From contig OX439036.1 of the NCBI GenBank assembly GCA_949317995.1, positions 9,838,356 through 9,902,355 of the forward strand: a stretch of DNA of 64,000 bases, given 5' to 3'. The stretch's first letter is position 1. Each line of letters starts with the position of its first letter. Shown here one piece after another: positions 17,754 through 26,636 of this stretch. The translations under genes and the position numbers were made by a program. The DNA comes from Acholoe squamosa (lineage: Eukaryota; Annelida; Polychaeta; Phyllodocida; Polynoidae). The notes beneath the pieces were generated by a model. That model was not told the origin of the DNA and searched no databases. It saw only the letters and a list, made by a program, of their open reading frames with translations.

Positions 17754-18434
17754 ATGGCATATTCACACGAGTCTTATTATGTAACACTTACGGATAACAG
17801 AAATACAGCATTAATAACACCATGCAAAACTCCTGTTACCACGCCTGATATAAATCCTATAAGTAAACCTGTGATATATTATATAAAAAATACAGAAAGA
17901 GCGATTGAACCAAAAAGATCAACTAAAGAATCTGCAGGATTTGATTTATACAGTGCTTATGATTATATTATTCCTGCTAAAGAAAGAATGTTGGTGAAAA
18001 CTGATTTAACGCTTGCTATACCTCCAGGATGCTATGGTCGCATAGCACCTAAATCAGGTCTTGCAGTTCATCATTTTATTGATGTTGGTGCAGGAGTAAT
18101 AGATGGAGACTATAGAGGCACTGTTGCCGTCCTACTGTTCAATTTTGGTAATAAAAACTTTGAAATAAAACATGGAGATCAAATAGCTCAAATCATCATA
18201 GAAAGAATTTGCATCCCTCACCTTGAAGAAGTGTCTGTTCTTAATGTAACTGAAAGAAACAAAAGAGGATTCGGATCAGGGAAAGAAAAAACAACTAATG
18301 AAACTGAAGAAAAACCAGTTGAAAAAATGGATGAAGAACCATCAAGAGAAAACCCTGTCAATGAAGAGGCTGCAGATGAAGAACAATTCTTTGATGCAGT
18401 TGAAGAACAAGCCTATGAAGAAAAATCAAATTAA
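17754..18434 (+). CDS. dut: dUTPase (trimeric dUTP diphosphatase) with acidic C-terminal extension
   Basis: 226 residues from an ATG in a CAAAAATGG context. All five dUTPase motifs are present: AGFDLYSA (61-68), APKSGLAV (98-105), GAGVIDGDYRG (112-122), GDQIAQIII (141-149) and RGFGSGK (171-177); motif V has GSGK where GSTG is usual. The enzyme converts dUTP to dUMP and limits uracil in viral DNA. An N-terminal ~40-residue extension and a ~50-residue acidic tail are not part of the core. Just after the stop a repeat of the DAV.EQAY.EK tail segment occurs in another frame (18458-18525), suggesting a tail duplication cut off by the TAA at 18432. Confidence 0.9.
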   Translation: MAYSHESYYVTLTDNRNTALITPCKTPVTTPDINPISKPVIYYIKNTERAIEPKRSTKESAGFDLYSAYDYIIPAKERMLVKTDLTLAIPPGCYGRIAPKSGLAVHHFIDVGAGVIDGDYRGTVAVLLFNFGNKNFEIKHGDQIAQIIIERICIPHLEEVSVLNVTERNKRGFGSGKEKTTNETEEKPVEKMDEEPSRENPVNEEAADEEQFFDAVEEQAYEEKSN

Positions 18435-18712
18435 GAATCAGCAAAAGAAAAAACGAGTCGATGCAGTTAAAGAACAAGCCTATGATGAAAAAGCATTAAA
18501 AATAAAAAAAATCAACATCATATAAACCATTAATAAAATCAATGAAATGCCCTCCATCTCTCGATGTGAAATTATCCCTAATAAAAAAATTAAATAAAAT
18601 CGAGTTATGTTTTTTATGCATACAATATAACAAACAAAATATCCTTGGGATAAACTAAAAAATCACACAATCTCTATGATAAACTAAAAAATCATACAAC
18701 CAAAAAAACATA
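18435..18712. other. Duplicated dUTPase tail remnant and promoter-like region
   Basis: The first ~90 bases repeat the dUTPase tail coding segment (about 18390-18425 against 18458-18493). Upstream of the next gene are two GATAAACTAAAAAATCA copies (about 18649-18665 and 18678-18694). Confidence 0.45.
18645..18694 (+). promoter_or_regulatory. Duplicated GGGATAAAC / ATGATAAAC motif upstream of 18713
   Basis: TTGGGATAAAC and TATGATAAAC, both followed by TAAAAAATCA, lie about 65 and 35 bases before the ATG at 18713. They are variants of the motif seen upstream of structural genes. Confidence 0.35.
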
Positions 18713-19213
18713 ATGGACAACAAAGCAAAAGTAGATGAATGCTTGCTTTATATTTTACAAGATTCTGAATACAATGATCATTCACCTCGAAATAATATTT
18801 TTTCACTTTTAAATGAAGTAATAAAATACTTAAAAAAATTAATCAATGTCATGTATTACACAGATCACTTTGGAGTTAAATGGCAAACCCGAGATAATTC
18901 AAGATACAGCAAGATTTCAATAATATTCCATGGAAATAGTCATATCAATGAAACTACTACAGTACTTAAGTCTAAAGAATATAAAAATTTTATCCAGTCA
19001 TTGAAATCTGCGAATATACTATTTTTAGATCAAACAATCACTTTCAGAAGTCAATTTCAAAGTATACTAGAACACATATGTAACTCATTCTCTGCCACTC
19101 TGTTCATAAATGATGACTTAATTCTTTATTTTCCCGGCTGGAGACATATAAATGAATCAATACCAGCAGAAATTTATGATTTAGATCGTCTTTGGTATCC
19201 ACTCTCTGTGTAA
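18713..19213 (+). CDS. Unrecognised viral protein
   Basis: 166 residues, ATG in an AAACATAATGG context. No family is recognised. The N-terminal ~50 residues are helical with a leucine/isoleucine pattern. The rest looks alpha/beta, with IIFHG, ILFLDQTITF and LILYFPGW segments. Three cysteines are scattered rather than paired. It sits between the two dUTPase-type genes in what appears to be an accessory cluster. Confidence 0.5.
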   Translation: MDNKAKVDECLLYILQDSEYNDHSPRNNIFSLLNEVIKYLKKLINVMYYTDHFGVKWQTRDNSRYSKISIIFHGNSHINETTTVLKSKEYKNFIQSLKSANILFLDQTITFRSQFQSILEHICNSFSATLFINDDLILYFPGWRHINESIPAEIYDLDRLWYPLSV

Positions 19214-19312
19214 CACGGTTGCTAAGGTATGCGCTACAAATCGAGTAAACACTCGTTACTAAGTGTAGCTATGACAACATAACGTAGCAACATAATTCAT
19301 TGCGTCAAAAAA
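19214..19312. promoter_or_regulatory. Less AT-rich intergenic segment with short imperfect repeats
   Basis: It contains GTTGCTAAG...GCGCTAC and GTTACTAAGTGTAGCTA, which resemble each other, and inverted GAGTAAACACTC. It probably holds the promoter for the next gene, judged by position only. Confidence 0.3.
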
Positions 19313-19852
19313 ATGGCTGACAACGAAACTATAATGAATAACATTGAATCATCAACCTCAGAAGATGAAACAAGTTCAGAAGAAAGTCATCATCGGTATG
19401 AAACCAATTTCACAGTGCGAGCACATAGTTACACGGATCAAGGTGAAGTGAAAACGTGTTTGCGAGAATGTTATAACATTTCCTACAATCTCGATTTAGT
19501 TGTTATGTACGATGACGTGCCGCACGAAGACAACACACTCGTATACTTGGATGTAAAAGAAGAACAAAAGATCGAAATTTTCGAAGAAGAATGGACAGAA
19601 CTCTCATCTAAAATGGATCAAATAAAACATCTGTTTAGTTCGAACGTTAACATGAACTCTAAAATTGAAATAGAAGGTTTCACTGTCACCAAATTAAACT
19701 GGGATACGTTACTGTTCGCATCAAAGAACATTGAAAGCCACTTCATGTTAAAACCAAATCAGTTAGATAAACTGAATACTGCGATGGAAGACATTCAAGA
19801 CAAAGAACTTTTTGACTATCTTGATATACTGTACATTTTAGAAGAAGAATAA
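19313..19852 (+). CDS. Unrecognised acidic protein with different base composition
   Basis: 179 residues, ATG in an AAAAAAATGG context. The N-terminal ~27 residues are Ser/Glu/Asp-rich. The remainder is a compact mixed domain with no recognised motif, including SYNLDLVVMYDDVP and FTVTKLNWDTLLFASKNI. Its DNA is clearly less AT-rich than the flanking viral genes (more C and G at third positions), which suggests a separate and perhaps recent origin. The C-terminus is acidic (LYILEEE). Confidence 0.5.
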   Translation: MADNETIMNNIESSTSEDETSSEESHHRYETNFTVRAHSYTDQGEVKTCLRECYNISYNLDLVVMYDDVPHEDNTLVYLDVKEEQKIEIFEEEWTELSSKMDQIKHLFSSNVNMNSKIEIEGFTVTKLNWDTLLFASKNIESHFMLKPNQLDKLNTAMEDIQDKELFDYLDILYILEEE

Positions 19853-19962
19853 GAAAAACAGAATCCTAAAGGTAAAACACACTTCTTAATGTCTCTGAAT
19901 GATATAAATGTCTCTGTGAATGCACACTTCTTAATAGTCTTAAAGTACAGTCAATAAAAAAA

Positions 19963-20433
19963 ATGGGAAACAAACCTGTTTTAGGATATACTAGATATGA
20001 TTCCAATACATTTCCTCTAAGCAAAGAAAAAACTAACGCTGTAGGATTTAATTTATATAGTGCTTTCAGTTATATAATTCCAGCCAAAGAAAAATGTTTA
20101 ATTGAAACAGGCATCAAAGTTGCTGTCCCTACTGGGTATTATGCACGTATAGCACCATTAAGTGGGCATAGGTTTAAGTATACAAATGTTAAGGCAGGAA
20201 TCATAGACAATGATTACAGAGGACAAATTCATATCCTTTTTTTAAATTTTGGTGAAAAAGAATATAAAATAAATTGTGGAGATCCGATTGCACAACTTGT
20301 GTTGGAAAAAATATATAATATTACATTAAAAGAATCTAACAAACTCAAAGATACTCCTTATTCGAAAATATGTTTCCAATTAAGACACAGCAAAATATAT
20401 GAACAATGGCGTAAAGAAACACATATGTCCTAA
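19963..20433 (+). CDS. dUTPase-like paralogue with degraded catalytic motifs
   Basis: 156 residues, ATG in an AATAAAAAAAATGGG context. The fold is clearly dUTPase: VGFNLYSA (motif I, Asp replaced by Asn), APLSGHRF (motif II, basic residue replaced by Leu), KAGIIDNDYRG (motif III, Asp kept) and GDPIAQLVLE (motif IV). Motif V, the glycine-rich C-terminal lid, is absent and replaced by an unrelated basic tail. It is therefore probably not an active dUTPase. dUTPase-derived proteins without activity are known in other viruses as host-interaction proteins; that role here is inference. Two CACACTTCTTAAT repeats lie upstream. Confidence 0.75.
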   Translation: MGNKPVLGYTRYDSNTFPLSKEKTNAVGFNLYSAFSYIIPAKEKCLIETGIKVAVPTGYYARIAPLSGHRFKYTNVKAGIIDNDYRGQIHILFLNFGEKEYKINCGDPIAQLVLEKIYNITLKESNKLKDTPYSKICFQLRHSKIYEQWRKETHMS

Positions 20434-21230
20434 TGATATGATTTTATAATAATACTTAACTCTATTCTATTACATTATTATAATAAAATGTATTATATCC
20501 AAACAACTTGTTTCACTTCATTTTTATTTTCACTTATAGACAGCATAATACTTCAATCAAAGTGTCAAATGATCTGTACATCACATATTTTATTTATCAT
20601 CGTAATACAAGAATTGCTTTAAATCCAATGAAAATGAAAATCTATCGTTTCAATTGTAAACTAACGCTGTAAATTCCTCTAATAACTCAGCAAATGTTCT
20701 TTGCTGATATCAATGAAACATAACAAAAAAATAAAGGAGAAAAAACTCTGTCCCTAAATCACTCAAACTGTTGAAAAAAATCTATATCCTCTTAAACTGA
20801 ATGTCTATTTGTTCATAGACTTAAAGGTGTAACACCACATTTATGATTTCACTGCTGAGGTGGAGTATATAAGGAACGCAATGTCTGGGGTTAATTGAAG
20901 AGGTCTAGCCCTCGTGTCACGAACCTCCACACCTGTAGCTCCAGGTACTAGCTTCAGTGTGAACAAAATCACGACTATTCGTGCGAGCTTGTTAACTTAG
21001 AACGGCTGATGCTCCCATTGTTGGTTGATGCGTGTATGCTCCCATCAGTTGGTTGAAGCACCATACATAATAGTCCTCCTGTTTCAGTAACGTCATTCCT
21101 TAGAGAGCTGATCTGAAATTGAATGTATCTCTCAATCCTCCTCCTTCAATCCTCCTTCAATCCTCCTTTACTATTTCCAAAATAATCCTATTATCCAAAA
21201 TAATAGGTATTTTCTGGATATTCAAAAAAT
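20434..21230. other. Non-coding right flank of the virus; composition boundary
   Basis: AT-rich to about 20.83 kb, then distinctly less so. A TATATAAGG at about 20875 looks like a core promoter TATA box. A TCCTCCTTCAA microrepeat lies near 21140-21170. No gene is seen. The virus end or a host promoter may lie here. Confidence 0.35.
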
Positions 21231-21277
21231 ATAGGTCTTCTTTGGATATTTTTTAGAAATATCCAAAGAAGACCTAT
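21231..21277. repeat. Perfect 21-bp inverted repeat (hairpin) with 5-base loop
   Basis: Arms 21231-21251 and 21257-21277 are perfectly complementary (left arm begins ATAGGTCTTCTTTGGATA). A related but imperfect word occurs just upstream (about 21202-21222). It could be a transposon-like foldback or part of the virus terminus. Confidence 0.8.
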
Positions 21278-22160
21278 ATATATACTACTTGCCCAACCCT
21301 GGTTTCAAATATTACGTAAAATCATCATAAATCCAAAACACATAGGAGTAGAACACTTACTTATACCCATATTATATTTACTGGGTGTGTGCATTACCTG
21401 TGTATTAACATTTGTATTACTGATACATAAATACTGACTAAGCTGAATAAACCAGTGATAACTGAAATACATAATAAGAGCTTGATATTCTTACTCACTA
21501 TAGCCACTAGTCATATGATATTTCTCATATGACAACTTGATCATACACATAATCTAGTATGACAAAGTGGAGGAGAACATCCTGCTAAGATCCCAAATTA
21601 CACAAGCTCTTATCAGTCAAGCTGGCAGAACAACACACAAAAACTTTACATAGTCAGGGACCTGCTGAAGAGGTCTCCCTACCCTCTAGAACCAGGAGAC
21701 CCACTGGGGGCAACAGCAGCAGATAGCAGACCTCATGAAACCGGTATCAGCTCAACCTTCACAGCCCCCCACACCCACCACAACACCTATCGTCACACCA
21801 CCTGCCTCTGGATCCAAATAGAAACTACAAGAATGGCTCCCACAACAACCAGGGTTCCAACAACTCTGGTCACTACAGCAACTCTGTCAACATAACCAGG
21901 GTTCCAACTCACATCAGCACTACAAACCAAACACAAGAGGTTACCATAGAACCAGCAGAGTAACCCCCCACGTACCACCTTCTGGTGGCCAACATCACAG
22001 CCACCCCACAGAACCAGGAAAACTAGGATGTCACAGTGCTGATGGGCCAGTGCACTGTGACACCCCAAACACAAACAATCACTCAGGATTAAGAAACATT
22101 CAACCAGAGACAATTGCTAGTGCCAATCTACCATCTAACAGACAGAGACGTCCATCAGTG
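21278..22160. other. Host-like DNA, degenerate gene remnant possible
   Basis: From about 21560 to 22150 the sequence is C/A-rich with broken coding-like stretches (Asn/Gln/Ser/Thr- and Pro-rich), perhaps a decayed retroelement gag. No domain can be recognised. Confidence 0.25.
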
Positions 22161-22189
22161 ATACACATTACCCCACCAGACTAGTAGTA

Positions 22190-22880
22190 TAGTATGTATC
22201 GGAACGGGACTATAGCTAATCTAAGGATATTATTCACTGGGCATGCAGCCAATCAGAGGCCTCCATTTGGTCATGTGACCTGTGACGTCACTGGACCCCC
22301 AAGGTGCATGCCCATATATGGTCATGTGACCTTGACTTGACATCATTTGCATAATAGGCCATGCCTCCATTTGGTCACATGACCTGTGACGTCACTGGAA
22401 CCCCCGTGGTGCATACCCATATATGGTCATGTGACCTCGACCTTGACTTAATAAGGGGTGTGCATACCCATATATGGTCATGTGACCTTGAGCTCGACCT
22501 AATTAGAGGATTACCCCGGTCACATGACCACTCATTTTGCATAATAGACCACACCCCCTTGACCTATGTAGGGGAACAGGACTATAGCTAACTAGAGGAT
22601 GCAGCCAATCAGAGTCCTCCATTTGGTCACATGACCTGTGGTTACATGCCCATATATGGTCATGTGACCTTGAGCTTGACCTAATTATTGGTGTGCATGC
22701 CCATATATGGTCATGTGCTCCATTTGGTCACGTGACCTGGTTGTGAGTTCCTTATTTGGAAAATAGGCCACACCCCCTTTTGTCACATGACCTACATCCC
22801 GCGCATGGTGAGCTCCTTATTTGGAAAATAGTTCACACCCTCTTAGCCAATTAGAGGGCTTCATTTGTGACCCGATTATG
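22190..22880. repeat. Array of palindromic GGTCAYRTGACC words with CRE-like TGACGTCA
   Basis: Many copies of GGTCACGTGACC, GGTCATGTGACC and GGTCACATGACC are spread over ~0.7 kb, often as CCCATATATGGTCATGTGAC or CATTTGGTCAC. Two perfect TGACGTCA palindromes occur (about 22283 and 22389). A GGAACGGGACTATAGCTAA-type word recurs at 22200 and 22572 and again at 23570. This is a dispersed composite repeat. Confidence 0.75.
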
Positions 22881-22992
22881 TAAATGGGTGTTTGTTAACC
22901 ACGTAACCTTTTTTGCATGTAAACAACACATGCTTTAACTACATGTTTTTTTTTTGGGGTAAAAAAAAAGAAAAAAAAAAGGAAAAACCCTT

Positions 22993-23017
22993 GGGGCGGG
23001 GAGGGGAGGGGGGGCTT
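22993..23017 (+). other. Strong G-quadruplex motif
   Basis: Four G-tracts of four or more bases with single-base spacers (G4 C G4 A G4 A G7), beside A/T-rich homopolymers. Confidence 0.7.
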
Positions 23018-23559
23018 ATTCATTCATATATTGTGTTCGCAGCAAGCATTCACACATTGTGTGTGCAGCATGCTAAGGGGAGATAAAATAAATGCTACTT
23101 TTCCTTCAAGTGTTAGCTGTGAAAAACGTGTCAAAATCTGAGTGTAAGGTGAGAATGCAAAGTATGAAGGGTATATATGTCTGTCGCTCTGGTCTAAAGG
23201 ACACAACTTTTTTTTTTGCGTCTTGTACACTTCATCATCAACAATGTATCCTAGGATGCCTGTTTGCGAGGTTAAAGCTTTTCCAACGGATTTTGCTTCT
23301 TTTCAGTAAGTATTTGCCTTGTTTACCAGTATTTATAACCATATTTTATTACCTTGAACCCATAGAGGAAATGTGACATGTGTGGTAAGGTAATTTTCTA
23401 TTAGTTAGAGTTATGAGATATTATGAATGTTTAATAATGACAAAAATAATTTGTATCATTACATTTTTTTTTCAAAATATTCATGTTTTTTTCATTAATA
23501 AAGGTCGAGGGGTAAAAATATATCCAAAAAGGCGGATACAATGCATCTGAGTAGTATAG

Positions 23560-23700
23560 TATGTATTGGAACGGGACTATAGTTAAGTACTGTTTATTAC
23601 TCACTTGACATGCAGCCAATCAGAGGCCTCCATTTGGTCACGTGACCCATTGCCATGGCAACGTGACCTACTGAGGGGGTCACGTGACCACCTCTCAGCC
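23560..23700. repeat. Second copy of the palindromic composite repeat
   Basis: It repeats the GGAACGGGACTATAG word, the CAATCAGAGGCCTCCATTTG word and GGTCACGTGACC palindromes of the 22.2-22.9 kb array. Confidence 0.6.
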
Positions 23701-23933
23701 AACTCATATGGAAGGATGGGGTGCACCTTATTGTTAGTATATTAAATTAGATTACTTTTAAACCGGTCTAAATCAAAACAGAATTCCCTCAGGTCAGGAG
23801 TGTGCCAGATACACATGTCATTATGATAGACCACATTCACACAAGCTCAGCTATCTTCAGTGATAATAGTATTTTTTACTACTAGAGATTGGTACTTACA
23901 CACTGTGGAATTTCATTTCAGCCCAAATCTTAC

Positions 23934-24309
23934 CTGCAGAAGTCTGATTCAGGGTGTATTCTGCTGCACACATTTTCAGCCATGTTTCTTCTGACATGGG
24001 AGTGACAAAGTTGATGAATACAAGGAGGCAATTGAGGCCCCCAATTATGTCAGCAATGGCTAAAGCTGCTATGAGGTAGTTGGTGCAGGATCTCAGGTAC
24101 TCATAATGACCAATAGCCATCACAGTTAAAGAGATGAGAGCCAATACTCCAATGGAAAGCCGAACAGTTAGGTTGATAAAATTGAAATTCTTGAATAGTA
24201 GGTAGTTAGAACCTGATGCATTTGCAGGGCCAGAGAAATTTGAGCGAACTGCGGTTGGATCCTCAATAGAGTGAATTATTTGGGTGAAATTGTCATTTTC
24301 TGCTGCCAT
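23934..24309 (-). CDS. First coding exon of a rhodopsin-like (class A) GPCR
   Basis: The minus-strand ATG at 24309 opens an extracellular N-terminus with several N-glycosylation sites (NFT, NFS, NAS, NLT). TM1 (about residues 50-68) and TM2 (NYLIAALAIADIIGGL, with the class A LA.AD motif) follow, then the start of the loop after TM2 with a WLKMC that fits the TM3 cysteine. The exon ends in CAG/GTAAGA, a good splice donor at 23934/23933. No later exons are seen in the window, so this is a fragment or a gene with distant exons. Ligand cannot be assigned. Confidence 0.6.
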
Positions 24310-24864
24310 ATTGAGTAAGTCTATGGTTCAGTCTATGGTGTCACGTGCTTAAGATCCACAGTGTTCCATGTCAGAGAATCATCCCATTTTTATATGTTTT
24401 CATTTATTTATCCAATTGATGATTGGTTCCAATGCATATGTAGCATTATTGTATCCAATGGACTTTTGAAGTTGAAACTTTGCAAATTAAAACCTGACAT
24501 AAACATTTTGTAAGGAGGGTAATCTTCGTAATATATGAAAGCAGTGTCTCTCTGACCCCTTCACTCCTCATCTCACTATATCTGCATTACATATTAGCCT
24601 AAAATGGAATTCTGTAAATGAACGGCATGTGATGATTCAACAAACCTTATTATGCAGAAATTAGTAATTGATGGCCGAGACTTCACTTCTAAAGCTCATC
24701 TAATGCATGTCATCTTGTAAAAACTGAGAAAACTTTTTGGTCAGGTTTAGTTGTAAACTACTTTACAACTAAATTGGCTATTTCCCAGCATTGAATGAAA
24801 ACCTCGTGGATCTTATTACAACATACAGTCTTTTAGTTTTACAGTAATTAGTTGTGCATATTTC

Positions 24865-25002
24865 TAAAGCGCTGGTTCCACATACCTAAATCGGTCAGAT
24901 TAGCACTAATCCGACCGATTTTTTTCTATACTTTTGATATATTATAAATCGTCGGATTAGGGCTATTCCGAACAATTGTATAGCTGTGGAACCAACGCTT
25001 TA
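24865..25002. mobile_element. MITE-like element with ~18-bp terminal inverted repeats
   Basis: The left end TAAAGCGCTGGTTCCACA and the reverse complement of the right end, TAAAGCGTTGGTTCCACA, match at 17 of 18 bases. Inside is a further imperfect palindrome (AAATCGGTCAGATTAG and its partner). It abuts the decayed GPCR exon at 25003. Confidence 0.7.
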
Positions 25003-25235
25003 ATGGCACAGCAAAAAGGTGCAGAATCTCAGATACTCATAACGACCAATGGCCACCACTGTTAGAAGGTTAGAGATGAGTGCCAACTCCCATGGAAAGC
25101 CAAACACTGATGTTGATGGAATTGAAATTCTTGAATAATGGATAGTCAGAATCTGTTCCATTTGCAGGATTAGAGAAAGAACTGTGATTGGATCCTCAGT
25201 AGATTTAAATAGTCTGGTGAAATCTTCTGGAGCCA
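25003..25235 (-). pseudogene. Decayed duplicate of the GPCR first exon
   Basis: On the minus strand from the ATG at 25235, MAPEDFTRLFKSTEDP parallels the start of the intact exon. Later segments (LFKNFN-type, then VVAIGRYEYLR) also match but in different frames, with an internal stop. The copy ends where the MITE begins, before TM2. It is a non-functional tandem duplicate. Confidence 0.65.
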
Positions 25236-26180
25236 TGTAAAGTAAATTTATAGCTTGGTATATGTTGTCAGGTGCTTGAGATGATTCATGTGAGAGAATC
25301 ATCCACTTATACCTGTTTTCATTTATATATATCCAGTTGATGATGATGGTCTCAAAGTGCAGATGTAGTTTTCAAGTTGATATTTTGCAAATTAAATCCG
25401 TTTATTTGAAGAGTAAGCATTTTCTCTTGGTAAAATATGAAGGCATTGAAATCCTACTGCAGATCTCTTCACCTCTTATCTAATTATTTGCCTTACAGAC
25501 AGTGTTCATTGGCACCAGTCTCACAATAAGTATTGACGGTTCTATAAGTACTAAAGAGACTCACAAAGGCACCCTTGTCAATCAATTACATAATAAGGAG
25601 CTTATCGAGATGGTTCTTTTTTTCAGACAGGGCCTTTCTTCATACTGCCACTTGGATAAAGCATCCAAGTGAATGTTTTTGTCACCCCATTCTATATATG
25701 GATTTTAACTTGATGGGATCCTCTGTGTTGAGCTTCCATAGGCTGACAGTGAATGTAAAATGAGCGAAGTTAAAATCAATGTCAAGGGAAGCAATGGCAA
25801 TAGACTCCAAAGGATTTTTGTCAACTTAGATTTCAGCTATGTATTGTGATGTCAATTATATTTGTATTAGTTTTCCCAAGGTGTCTATATCATGTCATGG
25901 TACATAAGGGGCATAGAACTTTTAATCATGAGGGAGATACACGAAACTGAGTTTATTTTATGTGAATAACTTCTTCCCGTAGAGATAGCATTGCGCTGTC
26001 GATCGCCACACCCCCAGTGGCGTAACGTGTGTCGATCCACCACAGCGGCAGATCCACCACTGCAGCCTCATTCTGGGTGCATGTAAACATTCGAAATGGC
26101 GGACCGCCGCTCGTACGGGGGACTACGGTAACGGGTTTTGCTAATTTTCAGTTAATTAGACACTCTAAAAACATAAAATA
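25236..26180. other. Intergenic, no gene seen
   Basis: Ordinary host-like DNA. The stretch 25980-26160 is GC-richer and ends in a region rich in GATCCACC words that continue into the foldback element. Confidence 0.3.
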
Positions 26181-26184
26181 AATA

Positions 26185-26288
26185 TAGAACTAAACTCCCC
26201 TGGTGTCCTCGGTGGCTGATCCACCCCTCGGGGGGGTCTCCCCTCGTGGTGGATCGGCCACCTCGTACACCACGGTCGTTTAGTTCTA
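26185..26288. repeat. Foldback element with imperfect ~50-base arms
   Basis: TAGAACTAAAC at the left and its complement GTTTAGTTCTA at the right (26278-26288) begin two long imperfect arms containing GGTGTCCTCGGTGGCTGATC and its diverged partner. Confidence 0.65.
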
Positions 26289-26394
26289 TCTATGTATGTA
26301 CATGTATTTCAAAACAGCATTACCTTCTAAACAAAATACCTATATAAGGCTCATTATTCAGAATATATATGTGTAAAATAACATGAAAGGCTCC

Positions 26395-26610
26395 ATTTGG
26401 TCATGTGACCCATTGCCATGGCAACGTGACCTACTTAGGGGTCACGTGACCACCTTTAACCCAATCAGAGGCCAGCATTCTGGTAACCATGGTAACATGA
26501 CCTACTTAGGGGGTCACGTGACCACCTCTCAACCAATGAGGGGCCAGCATTTTTGGTAACCTTGGTAACATGACCTAATTAGGGGATTAGTGGGTGGTCA
26601 CATGGGCAGG
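26395..26610. repeat. Tandem units with GGTCACGTGACC palindromes
   Basis: About 2.5 units of ~80 bases with CCATTGCCATGGCAACGTGAC or TGGTAACCATGGTAACATGAC followed by GGGGTCACGTGACCACC. It is the same family as the 22.2-22.9 kb array. Confidence 0.7.
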
Positions 26611-26636
26611 GTTTATTATGCAAATGAGATATAGTT

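Larger units (their letters stand above)
1..21277. mobile_element. Endogenous adintovirus / Polinton-like dsDNA virus (left end off the window)
   Basis: A continuous block of plus-strand, AT-rich, closely spaced genes carries the hallmark set of adintoviruses/Polintons: protein-primed PolB, DDE integrase, A32-like ATPase, adenain-type protease, double-jelly-roll capsid protein and penton-like protein. Neighbouring genes overlap or lie within tens of bases, unlike the intron-rich DNA that follows. The left end lies outside the window. The right end is not marked by a recognised terminal repeat: coding stops at 20433 and base composition changes near 20.83 kb, so the end given here (a hairpin at 21231-21277) is only an outer bound. 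Whether this is an old insertion or a recent one is unclear, because intact and broken genes are mixed. Confidence 0.85.

Noticed and set aside
20828..21178. Possible solo LTR (TGTAACACC...TTTCCA) with an internal TATATAAGG box
   Set aside because: No flanking target-site duplication, no polypurine tract and no second copy in the window; the TG/CA ends alone are weak.
21793..22113. 106-codon minus-strand frame rich in Cys, Val and Gly
   Set aside because: No recognisable domain; it lies opposite low-complexity C/A-rich sequence.
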